64,000 bases of DNA, taken from positions 124,001 through 188,000 of the forward strand of contig NZ_PVNO01000031.1 in the NCBI RefSeq assembly GCF_002993325.1. Reading direction: 5' to 3'. Shown one piece after another: positions 44,943 through 55,732 of the stretch. The position numbers were made by a program, and so were the translations under genes. Position 1 is the first letter of the stretch. The number at the start of each line of letters is the position of its first letter. The notes under the pieces were generated by a model. That model searched no databases. It had not been told where the DNA came from and saw only the letters and a program-made list of their open reading frames with translations. Origin of the DNA: Alteromonas gracilis. GTDB taxonomy: Bacteria; Pseudomonadota; Gammaproteobacteria; Enterobacterales; Alteromonadaceae.

Positions 44943-46138
44943 AAGGTACTCCTTACCGACACAGTTCCGACAACACCATCGTCTCGATTGTTTATAGCAC
45001 CTTGTTCAACTACAAACCCCGCGTTTTCTGCGGTACGTTTAAATTGTTCTAGTGCTTCAAAGTTTTTACCTTGAGCCTGAATGCGAATTTCAGTGCGCGC
45101 CGCGTCGAACCTTAGTGTTTGCGGTTTCACGTCAGTGGCCGAAAACGCAGGCGCTAGCTGATCGAGCATAACGAGCATTGAGGCATCGCCGCCACCTTGT
45201 TCTAACTTAGCTAATTCACTTTGAAGCTTTAACTTCACGTTGCGATAGGTACCAATATTGGGGAACCCTGCTTTTACCGCCGCGTTAATTTCGCTGCTTA
45301 GCGCTTGATTTTGCGCTTTAAGATGGTAGAGAGAAACGCCCTTGTCAATCAGGCTGGTACATAAGGCCAGCACAGCAAGAACGGCTGCCACACGCCACTG
45401 ACTTAATACTCCGCTGCGCTTGCGTTTAATCTTGTATTCGCCTTGGCACAGGTTAAAGCTACTTTGCATTGCTTCTTTAGCCAGTACCTGCATAGGTAGT
45501 TCTAGCGGCGCTTGTGCTTCTTCAATATTTGGCAAGCTGCTCAAATCAATGCCGGCGTAATTAGTAATTACCACAGGGCTGTCTTGCTGAGCGGTAAAGT
45601 GGATAAGCGTTGGCAGTAACCATGCTTGTTCGCCCTGCACACCTTTAAAGGTATCTTGGCGTACTAAAAGTTGTTCCCCAAGCGTTAGCACTGACCATCC
45701 GTCTTGCGTCACTGGAACGGCAAGCACGTCAGGAATAATGGTGTCGCAAAATAGACCTGCTTCGCTTAGCCATGTTTGCCACATTTGCATTTTTTCATGA
45801 CTGACCACAGCTACCGCTTGCCTGTCGCCTCGCCTTGGGCCAATGGCAAAAAACTGTTGGCTTATGTCGGTTGCAAGCTCGTCTTCAAGCATAAACGGAA
45901 TAGCAGAAATGATTTTACGACCCGCTTTAGGCGGAAGTTCAACCCACTTGAGCAAGATGTCACTACTAGGCGCTAATGCGATAACGCCTCGCTGTCCAGC
46001 GCGTTCAGTGAGCGTAGATAAGTCTTCTGCACTGGGAAGTTCGCCAGAAGCAATGATTTCATCTTCTGTTTTCGAATAAACGAGCCAGCTTATCGGATCG
46101 GTGTGATTGGCGCCTAAACGCACCAGTAATTGTTCCAT
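44939..46138 (-). CDS. gspL: Type II secretion platform protein GspL
   Basis: A 399-residue protein. The cytoplasmic half has the actin-like fold of GspL (LLKWVELPPKAGRKIISAIP with FMLEDELA), which binds the ATPase GspE. A membrane helix (WRVAAVLAVLALCTSLIDKG) follows at about residues 248-268, and then a periplasmic ferredoxin-like domain. It overlaps gspK by 1 base. Confidence 0.93.
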   Translation of the reverse strand: MEQLLVRLGANHTDPISWLVYSKTEDEIIASGELPSAEDLSTLTERAGQRGVIALAPSSDILLKWVELPPKAGRKIISAIPFMLEDELATDISQQFFAIGPRRGDRQAVAVVSHEKMQMWQTWLSEAGLFCDTIIPDVLAVPVTQDGWSVLTLGEQLLVRQDTFKGVQGEQAWLLPTLIHFTAQQDSPVVITNYAGIDLSSLPNIEEAQAPLELPMQVLAKEAMQSSFNLCQGEYKIKRKRSGVLSQWRVAAVLAVLALCTSLIDKGVSLYHLKAQNQALSSEINAAVKAGFPNIGTYRNVKLKLQSELAKLEQGGGDASMLVMLDQLAPAFSATDVKPQTLRFDAARTEIRIQAQGKNFEALEQFKRTAENAGFVVEQGAINNRDDGVVGTVSVRSTL

Positions 46139-47214
46139 TAATAGGTTCCCCCAAACTCGCGGTTCACTACACGTACGCCACTATCAGCGCTGGCGTGAAA
46201 CACGGTGGAAAGCTTAAAGGTTGCTTTGTTGTACTGTGTTTTTGTGTGCAACATAAAATATTCGGTTTTAACTGAAAACCATGCTTGTCGAGTACTTGTC
46301 AAATTAAGCGCTTGAATAGAAGGCTCGCTTAAAAAAGCATTGGTATCGTCCCATCCGTTTTGCGGGCGGCTGCCTATCAAACTGGCGGCTTGTTGCATAT
46401 CTAGCCCCGTCAATCCTGCTAATAATGGCGCATCTTCTTCTTCTAACGTGTTGACGTTAATTTTCAACTCATTGTAATCCGGTATAACGCAAACTAAAGG
46501 TAACACTTCATCGAGCCATTCTGGCGATGCACCGTTAATAATACGCAATTCACTTTTCGATGCCAGCGGCCCGTTAGCGGCAAGATAAGGAAACTCTCTG
46601 GACTCGTATTCACTATCTTCAGCACCGTAAGGTCGCATACTGTCATCTTCATCTACCCAGTCGGCCAAACTGTCTCGAAGTGTATCTGCTGTAAAGTTAT
46701 CTAGCCCATCTACGCTAAGCGAGAGCAGCATAGTGTGGAAGGCTTCCATAGCTTCGGTGGTGTTACTGGAGCCGCTACTGTTTGTGTTTCCTGACGCGCT
46801 ACCAGAGACAATAGCGTTAAGATTGAAGCACGCCTGCAAATCTTCTAAGTTAGCGGTAAGGCCACCGTTTTCTAACGGATACTTAAATTCTTGCGCCCAG
46901 GGTTGGTCAATGGAAATAACCTCTTCACTTTCCTTCATTAACGACTGAATAGATTTTCGTGCAAAAGCTTCTGCGCCCATGGCGTACCAATAGGCTTGGT
47001 TATTATCTTTTAGGTTCATTGTGCGCTGAACCTGAAGTTGTAAGCGTGTGCCCATTTCAGTAGCGAGTACTGCCACTAGTGCAACAATCATAAGCACAAT
47101 CATCAGCGCCACGCCTTTCTGCTTACTTGGCGGCGAGCGAAAAGCACTAACAACCGCTTTGCGGTTGACACTTTTAGACTTGGGATAGCGGAGTGAAGCG
47201 ATGTGAGTCTTCAT
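46138..47214 (-). CDS. gspK: Type II secretion minor pseudopilin GspK
   Basis: A 358-residue minor pseudopilin that caps the pseudopilus. The prepilin-type helix is KGVALMIVLMIVALVAVLAT; as usual in GspK, position 5 of the mature protein is not glutamate. The large globular domain includes SADWVDEDDS-type and PEWLDEVLPLVCVIPDYNEL segments. The basic leader before the helix is about 34 residues, much longer than in the other pseudopilins, and no alternative start shortens it. It overlaps gspJ by 4 bases. Confidence 0.92.
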   Translation of the reverse strand: MKTHIASLRYPKSKSVNRKAVVSAFRSPPSKQKGVALMIVLMIVALVAVLATEMGTRLQLQVQRTMNLKDNNQAYWYAMGAEAFARKSIQSLMKESEEVISIDQPWAQEFKYPLENGGLTANLEDLQACFNLNAIVSGSASGNTNSSGSSNTTEAMEAFHTMLLSLSVDGLDNFTADTLRDSLADWVDEDDSMRPYGAEDSEYESREFPYLAANGPLASKSELRIINGASPEWLDEVLPLVCVIPDYNELKINVNTLEEEDAPLLAGLTGLDMQQAASLIGSRPQNGWDDTNAFLSEPSIQALNLTSTRQAWFSVKTEYFMLHTKTQYNKATFKLSTVFHASADSGVRVVNREFGGTY

Positions 47215-47837
47215 GACGCTCCCCCTGTGGTCAAGGTGAACTCTCTGCGGATTTTTCCGAAGTCTTTACTGACAAACTCTATTGCCACGGCGCGGGGAAG
47301 CGCGGTTCCCTTATAACTTTCATTCCAAGAAAGGTCGTTATCTTCGTCTAAGGATTCGTTACTAGATGTAGCAAGAAACTCTATCTTAAGACTTTCTATG
47401 TCCTCTAACAGTACGCGTACCTTCGGTTCATAGCCAATGACGTTATCAACATAGTTGCTGTATAGTCGTTCTAGCCTATTTTCATTAAGGCGGTAGGCAA
47501 CATATTGAAGCGTACTTCGTGGCAGCATAAGCTGAGGGTTGTGCCAGCCTCCCCGCACGAAGCCAATGCCGTCATCGTCACTATTATCAACCTCGCCACC
47601 GGCCATCACAACATCTTGCTTTTCACCGTTCACCCGAGCTGCTCGAGGTACGGCTTGCTGAAGATCTCGCTCAATCGTGATCATTGCGCGCTGCAAGAGT
47701 TGAAGCTTTGCAAAGCGCTCTTCTGAAATATCGTTACTGTCAATAACCGTAGTGAGCAAACCGGTAGACGCAAGGCCAATGAGCGTGAAAATGGCCATGG
47801 CTATCAATATTTCTATAAGCGTAAAGCCGCGCTGCAT
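47211..47837 (-). CDS. gspJ: Type II secretion minor pseudopilin GspJ
   Basis: A 208-residue minor pseudopilin with a four-residue leader and the processing site MQRG/FTLIEILIAMAIF (glutamate at position 5). It forms the tip complex with GspI and GspK. ATG 47837 comes directly after the gspI stop (TAGTATG). The longer frame to 47912 lies in gspI and would bury the cleavage site, so it is rejected. Confidence 0.94.
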   Translation of the reverse strand: MQRGFTLIEILIAMAIFTLIGLASTGLLTTVIDSNDISEERFAKLQLLQRAMITIERDLQQAVPRAARVNGEKQDVVMAGGEVDNSDDDGIGFVRGGWHNPQLMLPRSTLQYVAYRLNENRLERLYSNYVDNVIGYEPKVRVLLEDIESLKIEFLATSSNESLDEDNDLSWNESYKGTALPRAVAIEFVSKDFGKIRREFTLTTGGAS

Positions 47838-47838
47838 A

Positions 47839-48249
47839 CTAATTGTCCGCCGTTGGCTTAGCCACAAATGTGGTGACGGAAGTGACCGAGCTACCGTAGC
47901 TTTCGTCTTCACCTACAGAAACAGTAACGGCCCGTAAGTCGTTATCATTTGTTTTCGCTACCGTTTGTTGCCAATACCAAGTACGGTCGGCCATTTCCAT
48001 GGTGCCTTTTAAATTGTTTTTGGGCGGCCAAGTGGTATCTAGCTGAAGCTGATTCAAGCGGTTACTCGCTACCCAGTTGGCAAACGTGACAGCTTCAATT
48101 TGACCTACGCTCGAGAGATGCTCACCTGCCGCTTTAAGTACTGCCGTACCTGTGAGTGCGAAAATAAGCAGGGCCACCATGACTTCAAGTAGGGTTAATC
48201 CGCGTTGGTAACGAAGTGCACTAGACACGTTTGAAGTGGGGCTGCTCAT
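47839..48249 (-). CDS. gspI: Type II secretion minor pseudopilin GspI
   Basis: A 136-residue minor pseudopilin with a 17-residue leader, processing site QRG/LTLLEVMVALLIFA and a short C-terminal domain. It nucleates the tip complex. It overlaps gspH by 4 bases. Confidence 0.93.
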   Translation of the reverse strand: MSSPTSNVSSALRYQRGLTLLEVMVALLIFALTGTAVLKAAGEHLSSVGQIEAVTFANWVASNRLNQLQLDTTWPPKNNLKGTMEMADRTWYWQQTVAKTNDNDLRAVTVSVGEDESYGSSVTSVTTFVAKPTADN

Positions 48250-48872
48250 AATGGGCGCTCCGCCGGTCCTTCAAGTACCAAAGGTGGTAGATCTTGGTTT
48301 TGCAGGCTGTAATAGACTGGGGCGTCGCCGTCATCGCCTTCATAATTAAACGATAAGGTAAATGGCGTGATTTCGCCGCTCGACATGATAAGTATTTGCG
48401 GGGGAGGTAGCTTTTTCTCTTCTTCCTTACCTATCTCAACGCCCTCGTTAGCAACACTTAAATTTTCGTCAAAGATGTCTCTGTCAAATAGCCGGTCTTC
48501 AACGTCCCATGGTAGGTCGTCTAAATTTAATGTGAACGAAAATGGTTCGGGCAAAGTGTAGGGCTCATAGGTTTTTTCACCCTCGATACGCTGCCATTCA
48601 TCATCGTCATCCAAGTAAACAAAGTAATATTGGTTTTTATCAGCTTCGAAGCGCACGCCAAGCTGCTGCTGATTCAGCACGGCAAAGTCGCTAGCCATAT
48701 CGACGATAACTTGCAGACGCTGTGCTTGGCTTTTTAATAAATCAGACTTGCTTGCGCCGAAGGCGTTGAACATAACGTACCCGGCTGCCAAGCCCATAAG
48801 CAGCAGTACAAGCATGACTTCCAATAGGGTAAAGCCTGCTTCATTAAACGATGTACTGCTGCGGTAGCGCAT
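48246..48872 (-). CDS. gspH: Type II secretion minor pseudopilin GspH
   Basis: A 208-residue pseudopilin with a 13-residue leader and the site EAG/FTLLEVMLVLLLMG. The globular domain is rich in acidic residues (YLDDDDEWQRIEGE). GspH connects the tip complex to the GspG filament. It starts 5 bases after gspG. Confidence 0.92.
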   Translation of the reverse strand: MRYRSSTSFNEAGFTLLEVMLVLLLMGLAAGYVMFNAFGASKSDLLKSQAQRLQVIVDMASDFAVLNQQQLGVRFEADKNQYYFVYLDDDDEWQRIEGEKTYEPYTLPEPFSFTLNLDDLPWDVEDRLFDRDIFDENLSVANEGVEIGKEEEKKLPPPQILIMSSGEITPFTLSFNYEGDDGDAPVYYSLQNQDLPPLVLEGPAERPL

Positions 48873-48877
48873 AAAGG

Positions 48878-49315
48878 CTAGTTCAGGTATTCGTTAATGT
48901 TCCAGTTACCGATGTCATCATCAGTACCTGGTTCACCGTCTGGACCGTTTGAGAAAATATCAACTACGCCTAGCTCTCCTGGGCTGATAAGCGCGTATGG
49001 ATTGCCCCACGGATCTTCAGGCAGGCGCTTAATAAAACCACCTTCAGGATAGTTACGAGGAATAGGATCAATCGTTGGCGCGGTAACTAGCGCATCTAAA
49101 CCTTGTTCGGTGGTTGGGAAGCGATTGTTACGCAGCTTGTACATCTCAAGTGCGCTTTCCATTTGTTGAATATCGACAGCAGCCTTTTTAAGCTGCGCTT
49201 CTTCTTGGTTACCTAAAATCTGAGGCGCTACCATAGAGGCCATAATACCGATGATCAGAAGTACGACCATGACTTCAATCAAACTGAAACCAGAACTGCG
49301 ATTAAGTGTTTTCAT
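48878..49315 (-). CDS. gspG: Type II secretion major pseudopilin GspG
   Basis: A 145-residue major pseudopilin. The leader is 9 residues (MKTLNRSSG), the processed end is FSLIEVMVVLLIIGIMASMV, and the C-terminus has the calcium-binding loop PDGEPGTDDDIGNW. The NNRFPTTEQGLDALV segment is highly conserved in the family. It overlaps gspF by 1 base. Confidence 0.96.
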   Translation of the reverse strand: MKTLNRSSGFSLIEVMVVLLIIGIMASMVAPQILGNQEEAQLKKAAVDIQQMESALEMYKLRNNRFPTTEQGLDALVTAPTIDPIPRNYPEGGFIKRLPEDPWGNPYALISPGELGVVDIFSNGPDGEPGTDDDIGNWNINEYLN

Positions 49316-50541
49316 TAAATATTCACCATGTTGTTCAATGCTAAAATTGGCTGCAATATTGCCATAACGATAAACAGAACAATGCCTGCCATCGATACGA
49401 TAAGTAAGGGTTCAAATACCTTAAGTGAGACACCAATAAGCGCTTCAAATTCCCTATCTTGATTATCTGCGGCTCGAGCTAGCATTTGCTGAAGCTCGCC
49501 CGACTTTTCACCTGATGCAATCATATGCATCATCATGGGTGGAAACATTTTTGTATTGTCCAGCGCTGCACGCAAGCTGCTACCTTCTTTTACGTTAATG
49601 GCTGCGTCGGCCACTTGGTTCTTAATATGTTGATTTTCAAGCACATCGCCAGAGATTCGCATCGCTTCAAGCAAAGGAACAGCGCTGGCGCTCAATATAC
49701 TCAAGGTGCGAGCGAATCGGGCTGTGTTCAAGCCTCTCGATACTCGGCCTATCAACGGCAGCGTTAATAGCGCTTTGTGATAGCGCAGTTTCATAAGCTT
49801 TTGCTGTAATACGCGCTGAATGATAACGATAAGCACGCCTATGCCGATTAGCATAAATAAGCCGTAGTTCTGAAGCCATGTACTTACAGATATGAGAAAC
49901 TGGGTGATGCCCGGCAGGTCTTGCCCCATGTGGTCGAATTGACCCACAATTTTAGGCACTACCACGGTTAACAGCAGTAACACGATCCCCATCGCAAAAA
50001 ACAGCATTAAGGAAGGGTAAATCATCGCCTGTGTTATTTGGCTTCGGGTTTGCTGTCTACGCTCGGTATAGTCGGCTAAGCGATTAAGCACGGTATCAAG
50101 GTGGCCTGACTTTTCACCTGCAGCTACCATTGCGCGGTAAAGCTCGTCGAACACACTTGGAAACTGACCTAATGCATCGGCAAGCCCGTGACCTTCTACG
50201 ACTTTACTGCGCACCGCCATCATCATGTTTTTCTGACGAGGCTTTTCGCATTGTTCTGCTACCGCTAGCAGCGCTTCTTCGACAGGAAGAGCCGATTCCA
50301 CAAGGGTAGCCATTTGCCGAGTAAGTAGCGCTAAATCGGAAGCTGAAATACGAGGTTTAAACAGAGAAAATGAAAGCCCTTTGCCTTCGCTTTGTGTGCG
50401 CTCGGCAACTTGCTCGACTTCTAAAGGGATTAAACCCTTTTCGCGAAGCTGTTGACGCACCTGACGGGCATTATCACCTTCAAGTACGCCGTTTGTATTT
50501 TTACCGCGGGCATTAACCGCCTTATAAGCGAAGGCCGCCAT
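49315..50541 (-). CDS. gspF: Type II secretion inner-membrane protein GspF
   Basis: A 408-residue polytopic protein with the duplicated T2SSF domain, each half having a GE-K-SG motif (MVAAGEKSGHLDTVLNRLAD and MIASGEKSGELQQMLARAAD) and three membrane helices in total. It is part of the inner-membrane platform. It follows gspE with no spacer. Confidence 0.95.
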   Translation of the reverse strand: MAAFAYKAVNARGKNTNGVLEGDNARQVRQQLREKGLIPLEVEQVAERTQSEGKGLSFSLFKPRISASDLALLTRQMATLVESALPVEEALLAVAEQCEKPRQKNMMMAVRSKVVEGHGLADALGQFPSVFDELYRAMVAAGEKSGHLDTVLNRLADYTERRQQTRSQITQAMIYPSLMLFFAMGIVLLLLTVVVPKIVGQFDHMGQDLPGITQFLISVSTWLQNYGLFMLIGIGVLIVIIQRVLQQKLMKLRYHKALLTLPLIGRVSRGLNTARFARTLSILSASAVPLLEAMRISGDVLENQHIKNQVADAAINVKEGSSLRAALDNTKMFPPMMMHMIASGEKSGELQQMLARAADNQDREFEALIGVSLKVFEPLLIVSMAGIVLFIVMAILQPILALNNMVNI

Positions 50542-52107
50542 TTAGTCTTCCCTCGTAACTCGAAGCACTTCTTCAAGTGAGGTAACACCCAAAAGAACTT
50601 TGCGGCAGCCGTCTTCACGAATGCTTGGTGTGGACGTTCGGATGTAGCGTTCAATGGCTTGTTCACCGACACCTTCGTGCATCATTTCACGCACTTTCTC
50701 GTCTACTAACAATAGCTCATGGATACCAGTACGACCGCGATAGCCGGTTTGATTACAGGCGGCGCAGCCGTGAGGCTTGTAAATCGTTGTGCTGCTGGTG
50801 GCCTCTTGTCCCAAAACTTCTAGTTCTGAGGCATCCGGTGTATGAGGCTTCTTACATTCCGGACACAAAGTTCGCACCAAGCGCTGTGACAATACCGCTA
50901 ATAGACTTGAAGACAATAAGAAAGGCTCAATGCCCATATCTTCTAGACGCGTTATGGCGCCGGCAGCGGTATTGGTATGCAGAGTAGAAAGTACTAAGTG
51001 ACCGGTTAAACTGGCTTGAACGGCGATTTGTGCTGTTTCGATATCTCGGATCTCACCGACCATTACCACGTCTGGGTCTTGGCGCAAAATAGCGCGAAGG
51101 CCGCGGGCAAACGTCATATCAACGCGCGGATTGACTTGAGTTTGGCCAATGCCAGGAAGATCAAATTCAATCGGGTCTTCAACGGTTAGAATATTTCTGT
51201 CTCGCGAGTTTATTTCAGAGAGGCCAGCGTACAAGGTAGTACTTTTACCTGAACCTGTGGGCCCGGTAACCAAAATAATGCCATGAGGCTTGCGAATAAG
51301 GGTGGAAAAGTGATTGCGATTTTGCAGCGTCATGCCCAAATCTTCTAGATTCAGGCGGGCATTGTTTTTATCCAGAAGACGCAGTACGACACGCTCGCCA
51401 TGACTCGATGGCATGGTAGAAACACGCACATCTACTGCTCGCCCAGCAATACGCAGCGTTATACGACCATCTTGCGGAACCCGTTTTTCAGCAATGTCTA
51501 ATTTCGCCATTACTTTAATGCGCGATACCAACATGGAAGAAAGCTTGCGGTTAGGACGTAAAATTTCTCGCAATACACCGTCTACGCGAAAGCGAACCAC
51601 AAGCTGGTTTTCAAAGGTTTCAATGTGGATATCTGACGCACCTTCTTTAATCGCTTCACCTAGCATGGCATTAATAAGCTTGATAATGGGGGCGTCATCT
51701 TCACTATCTAACAGGTCTTCAGTGTCTGGGAGGTCTTCAGCTAACGCAAACAAGTCGCTTTCGTTACCAAGATCTTCCATAAGCTGTTTCGCCGCTGAAC
51801 TGTCACGTTGAAACGCGCTAGTCAGAAGGCTTTCAAATTCATCAGCGGGTATGGTTTTTGGCACAAAAGGCTCGCCGTAGAAACGGCGAACTTCTGCAAA
51901 CACATCGAAAGGTGTGTTTTCGGTAAAGTAGAGCACAGCAGGGGTTTCATTGGTTTCAAGTAACACCTGATTGCGCTTGGCAAAACTAAATGAAAGCTGC
52001 CTAGGGCCAGCCTCAGCTTCAGGTAAACCCGCGTCTTCACCCATGGCTTCCAAGGCTTCTTCTTGCGCCTCTAATGCTTGAGTAAGTTGTTCGTCCTGCC
52101 CAGCCAT
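50542..52107 (-). CDS. gspE: Type II secretion ATPase GspE
   Basis: A 521-residue cytoplasmic ATPase that powers pseudopilus assembly. Walker A is [14 protein letters not shown], Walker B-type [16 protein letters not shown], an aspartate box [14 protein letters not shown], and the four-cysteine zinc domain is present ([10 protein letters not shown] and [16 protein letters not shown]). The N-terminal domain, which binds GspL, is present. It starts 1 base after gspD. Confidence 0.96.
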   Translation of the reverse strand: MAGQDEQLTQALEAQEEALEAMGEDAGLPEAEAGPRQLSFSFAKRNQVLLETNETPAVLYFTENTPFDVFAEVRRFYGEPFVPKTIPADEFESLLTSAFQRDSSAAKQLMEDLGNESDLFALAEDLPDTEDLLDSEDDAPIIKLINAMLGEAIKEGASDIHIETFENQLVVRFRVDGVLREILRPNRKLSSMLVSRIKVMAKLDIAEKRVPQDGRITLRIAGRAVDVRVSTMPSSHGERVVLRLLDKNNARLNLEDLGMTLQNRNHFSTLIRKPHGIILVTGPTGSGKSTTLYAGLSEINSRDRNILTVEDPIEFDLPGIGQTQVNPRVDMTFARGLRAILRQDPDVVMVGEIRDIETAQIAVQASLTGHLVLSTLHTNTAAGAITRLEDMGIEPFLLSSSLLAVLSQRLVRTLCPECKKPHTPDASELEVLGQEATSSTTIYKPHGCAACNQTGYRGRTGIHELLLVDEKVREMMHEGVGEQAIERYIRTSTPSIREDGCRKVLLGVTSLEEVLRVTRED

Positions 52108-52108
52108 T

Positions 52109-54154
52109 CTACTCGTTACCTTCTTTTAGCTTCTCTTTTTCAGTGAGGTACTCTTCAAACGAAGGCGGTAGAGAAAGTTCGTCATCCCATTGAGGCATAC
52201 TTGGTGTTTCGGCTGACGGCATCAAAGATACACCGTCCTGCTGGCGCTTAAGTTGAAGCGCACGGATATAGTTGTACTTGCGATGACTAATGGCATTCAT
52301 GGTCGCACCATCTCGCACAATTGTGGGCTTTAAGAAGACCATTAGGTTGCGCTTACGCTTACTTGTTGATGTGCTCTTAAACAGATGACCAAGAATAGGA
52401 ATATCACCAAGCAGCGGTACTTTAGATACGCTTTCCTGAACGTCTTCATCTATAAGGCCGCCAAGAACGATAGTACCGCCGTCATCTACAATTACTGTGG
52501 TTTTGATTTCACGCTTGTTAATTGAGATATCTACCGACGTTGCACCGCTCACGCTCGACACTTCTTGTTCGATAAGAAGCTGTACTGCATCGCCTTCATT
52601 AATTTGCGGCGTCACTTTCAGTTTGATCCCCACTTCTTGACGATCAACGGTTTGGAACGGGTTCGAGTTATTCGCACCGGTTGTTGTGCCCGTAATAATA
52701 GGTACTTCCTGACCTACGATGAAAAACGCTTCTTCGTTGTCCATGGTGGTTAGGTGTGGCGTGGCAAGAATATTCGAGTTGGTGTCAGTGCTTACCGCTT
52801 GAACCACTGCGCCCCAGCCGTTTTCAATAACGCCAGCTATCATGCCATTAGCGCCACCAAGCAAGCTGGCAAGCGCGGTAAAATCACCTTCAATTGTGTC
52901 TGTGGTCTCTACCACTTCGCCGTTGGCTGTGATATTCGTTTGCGTGGTTTCTCGGTCTTCGGCTTGACGCAGTGCAACCGCCAACGACCCAACACCTATA
53001 ACGCCGTTATTAAATTGTGTGCCGCCACCCTCTTCTGAGACCCACTGTACACCTAAGGTTGCGCCGTCGCCTTCAAAGACTTCAACAATAATAGCTTCAA
53101 CCTGTACCTGCGCGCGACGAATATCAAGCTGTCGTACCACTTCTTCCAACGAGCGCATCATATCGGGCTCTGCGGTGATAACGATAGCGTTCGAATCTTC
53201 ATGAGCATCAATACTAATTTCACGATTTGAGCCCGCACGGCGGTTTGTGTTGGTACTGCCTTGCTCTTCTGCCTGAATACTGGCTGAAACGCCCTGTAAG
53301 ACTTTAACTAAGTCTTCCGCTTTTGCGTAATTCAAAAACATAACGCGAGTGTTGCCATTAGACTCAAGTTCTTGGTCCATGCGCTGAATAAGATTAATAA
53401 GACGCTGACGTGCTTTAACATCGCCACTTACAATGACAGAGTTTGTTCTGTCATCCGCAACAACGCGAGGCTCAGATTTCGCACCTGTATTGGCTTTGCC
53501 TTGAGACTTATTGATACTTTCAATAATACGCACCATTTCAGAAGCTGATGCATAGCGAAGCTTAACAATCTCTACTTCTTCGTCGCCAGCGCGGTCTACG
53601 CGTTCAATAATTTCTACTAGGCGGTTAACCACTGCTGCGCGGCCCGTTAGCATCATCACGTTTGAAGGGTCGTGACTTACCACGTTACCGCCACCTGCTT
53701 GGTCATTAAGCTGTCGCAAAATAGGAGCCAGTTCACGTACCGGTACGTTATATACAGGAACTACGCGGGTAATAAACTCATCGCCGTCTTGCTCTGCGCC
53801 TTCCACAACCGGAATGTTTGAGGTTTTTGCATCTTTAGAACGCACAACTTTTAAAATACCGCTTGGCATTTCTACAACGGCGAAATCGTAAACCTGAAGT
53901 ACGTTAAGGAAAAATTGGTAATACTGATCTTCATTGAGCATGTCATAGCTGCGTACGCTTATTTTTCCACGTACGTTAGGGTCGACAATAATGGTGCGCT
54001 CAAGATTTTTACCAACGATGTTAATAAATTCATTGATATCGGTATCTTTGAAATTAGGCATGTACTCAGCGGCCGTCACCGAGAAACACAGAAGCGCTGT
54101 ACACATGGCTGTGCCTAAGCGAGATAATAGTTTGTGGCTAGTGCGCCTTTTCAT
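52109..54154 (-). CDS. gspD: Type II secretion outer-membrane secretin GspD
   Basis: A 681-residue secretin with a signal peptide ([15 protein letters not shown]), periplasmic N0 domain ([20 protein letters not shown]), repeated N1-N3 domains ([20 protein letters not shown] and related) and the secretin barrel ([44 protein letters not shown]). ATG 54154 has AAGGAAG before it and is preferred to ATG 54169, whose ribosome site is too close. It lies 103 bases after gspC. Confidence 0.95.
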   Translation of the reverse strand: MKRRTSHKLLSRLGTAMCTALLCFSVTAAEYMPNFKDTDINEFINIVGKNLERTIIVDPNVRGKISVRSYDMLNEDQYYQFFLNVLQVYDFAVVEMPSGILKVVRSKDAKTSNIPVVEGAEQDGDEFITRVVPVYNVPVRELAPILRQLNDQAGGGNVVSHDPSNVMMLTGRAAVVNRLVEIIERVDRAGDEEVEIVKLRYASASEMVRIIESINKSQGKANTGAKSEPRVVADDRTNSVIVSGDVKARQRLINLIQRMDQELESNGNTRVMFLNYAKAEDLVKVLQGVSASIQAEEQGSTNTNRRAGSNREISIDAHEDSNAIVITAEPDMMRSLEEVVRQLDIRRAQVQVEAIIVEVFEGDGATLGVQWVSEEGGGTQFNNGVIGVGSLAVALRQAEDRETTQTNITANGEVVETTDTIEGDFTALASLLGGANGMIAGVIENGWGAVVQAVSTDTNSNILATPHLTTMDNEEAFFIVGQEVPIITGTTTGANNSNPFQTVDRQEVGIKLKVTPQINEGDAVQLLIEQEVSSVSGATSVDISINKREIKTTVIVDDGGTIVLGGLIDEDVQESVSKVPLLGDIPILGHLFKSTSTSKRKRNLMVFLKPTIVRDGATMNAISHRKYNYIRALQLKRQQDGVSLMPSAETPSMPQWDDELSLPPSFEEYLTEKEKLKEGNE

Positions 54155-54257
54155 TCTAACTTCCTTCATTTCCTAACCTGTCGATGGCTTAATGGCTTCG
54201 TAATAGTCAGTGCATACCTAATCTAATAAGGACGAGTCGTTACCGTTTTAGTTGTTG

Positions 54258-55175
54258 TTACGCCTCGGGTAAATCTAGATAAAGCGTGGTTAAGCTGCCA
54301 TCTCGAATAATCGTTAATTCTATATTTTGTGCATTGCGTAGCTCAGACAGTGCCTCTTGCGATTGTTGCAAGTCGGTAAGGTCTAGCCCATTAATTTGGG
54401 TAATAACATCGCCTGCCTGAAGGCCGGCTGATTTAAATAACTCAGGCTCTTTTCCGGGGCTTACCTGATAACCGATAAGCTGACCTTCTTCCGTTTTCGG
54501 CGATATTGAAATGAAATCAGTGAAGCTTGCAGGGCGCTCTCTAAGTGCAGCAGTTGCCTCTAGCGCCTCGTCACTCAACTCAACCTCTGCATCTTCGTCG
54601 TCTTCTGGCGCTGGTCGGTTTCTTGCCTGCGCTTCACGGCGTCGGTTTGCTTCTTCATAATCAATGCCGTCAAGCATCAAGGTTTCGTTTCTCGCCCCGT
54701 TTTTGATGATTACGCGGTCGTTATACACTTTTTGGAGCGTGGCATTAGTGCCCTCAATTTTTTCGCCCAGCCCATAAACAGCTTGGCTGCCGCGGTTTTC
54801 TATAATAGCGGTGCCCGCATCTTGCTCTGAGCTTGCGACCACACCAGTAAGGGTTAAGTTTAGTCGTGTTTCTGGCGCGTCGGTTACTTCGGCAACCGGT
54901 TCGGCAGGTTTAGCCGCCGCGTTACCAAATAAGTTCAGCTGTTGTATTTTGGCAATATTGACCCCACCTTTGCCAGATGACGAAGAAATCACTGGAGCTC
55001 GGCTTGCTGTGGGTGTCGCAGATAATTGAGGTTCGGGTATAATTTGCCACACGAGTTTGGCAGCAAAAGCAATTAAATACAGGCTAAGCAGAACCACTAC
55101 TATTGTATGTAGCTGTTTTTGGTGCTGGTTTAGATAAACAACCAGAGAATGTGGATTGGGTTTATTGAATGTCAT
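54258..55175 (-). CDS. gspC: Type II secretion protein GspC
   Basis: A 305-residue inner-membrane protein with one helix (IVVVLLSLYLIAFAAKLVWQ), the homology region that contacts GspD (LNLTLTGVVASSEQDAGTAI) and a C-terminal PDZ domain (QVSPGKEPELFKSAGLQAGD, then VITQINGLDLTDL). It is the first gene of the cluster and divergent from hslR, so the 129-base spacer at 55176-55304 should hold the gsp promoter. Confidence 0.94.
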   Translation of the reverse strand: MTFNKPNPHSLVVYLNQHQKQLHTIVVVLLSLYLIAFAAKLVWQIIPEPQLSATPTASRAPVISSSSGKGGVNIAKIQQLNLFGNAAAKPAEPVAEVTDAPETRLNLTLTGVVASSEQDAGTAIIENRGSQAVYGLGEKIEGTNATLQKVYNDRVIIKNGARNETLMLDGIDYEEANRRREAQARNRPAPEDDEDAEVELSDEALEATAALRERPASFTDFISISPKTEEGQLIGYQVSPGKEPELFKSAGLQAGDVITQINGLDLTDLQQSQEALSELRNAQNIELTIIRDGSLTTLYLDLPEA

Positions 55176-55304
55176 GCTGCCACTGATGGTACTGCTTTAT
55201 TATAATATAGTGAATTTTTGGTTAACCGTGCTTTAGCAAACCCATAATAGCCTAGTAAAGGTGAGGGTCACAACACTAATGCTACACCATTACGAAATTA
55301 TTAC

Positions 55305-55709
55305 ATGAGCCAATTGGAAAGTAACAATACAACACAAAATGTCAGGCTGGACAAGTGGCTATGGGCTGCAAGGTTCTTTAAAACCCGTGCGGTTGCCAGA
55401 GACATGGTGCAGTCGGGAAAGGTCCAGTACAACGGGCAACGAGCCAAACCTGGTAAGCATGTAGAGCTTGGCGCCACGATTAAAGTTCCCGCCGGATGGG
55501 ATATTCGTGAAATTAAGGTGCTAGGCTTAAGTGATAAGCGCTTGAGCGCGCCCCTTGCACAAACGCTTTTTGAAGAAACTGACGAAAGTGTAACAAAACG
55601 TGAAGAAAACCAAGCTGCCCGTAAAATGAATGCATTTCACAGTCCTAAACCAGATCATAGGCCTGACAAAAAGCAGCGACGACAGATTATTAAATTTAAG
55701 CAGCAGTAA
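55305..55709 (+). CDS. hslR: Heat shock protein 15 (Hsp15)
   Basis: A 134-residue S4-type RNA-binding protein: VRLDKWLWAARFFKTRAVAR, then GKVQYNGQRAKPGKHVELGA. The basic C-terminus (KPDHRPDKKQRRQIIKFKQQ) is typical. Hsp15 binds 50S subunits with stalled nascent chains and helps recycle them. The start has no clear ribosome site. The stop is 23 bases before hslO, with which it pairs as in E. coli. Confidence 0.94.
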   Translation: MSQLESNNTTQNVRLDKWLWAARFFKTRAVARDMVQSGKVQYNGQRAKPGKHVELGATIKVPAGWDIREIKVLGLSDKRLSAPLAQTLFEETDESVTKREENQAARKMNAFHSPKPDHRPDKKQRRQIIKFKQQ

Positions 55710-55732
55710 TGCGCTGCTCAACAGGATTATTT

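Noticed and set aside
47838-47912. Longer start for gspJ
   Set aside because: It would add 25 residues before the prepilin cleavage site and overlap gspI; ATG 47837 gives the standard short leader.
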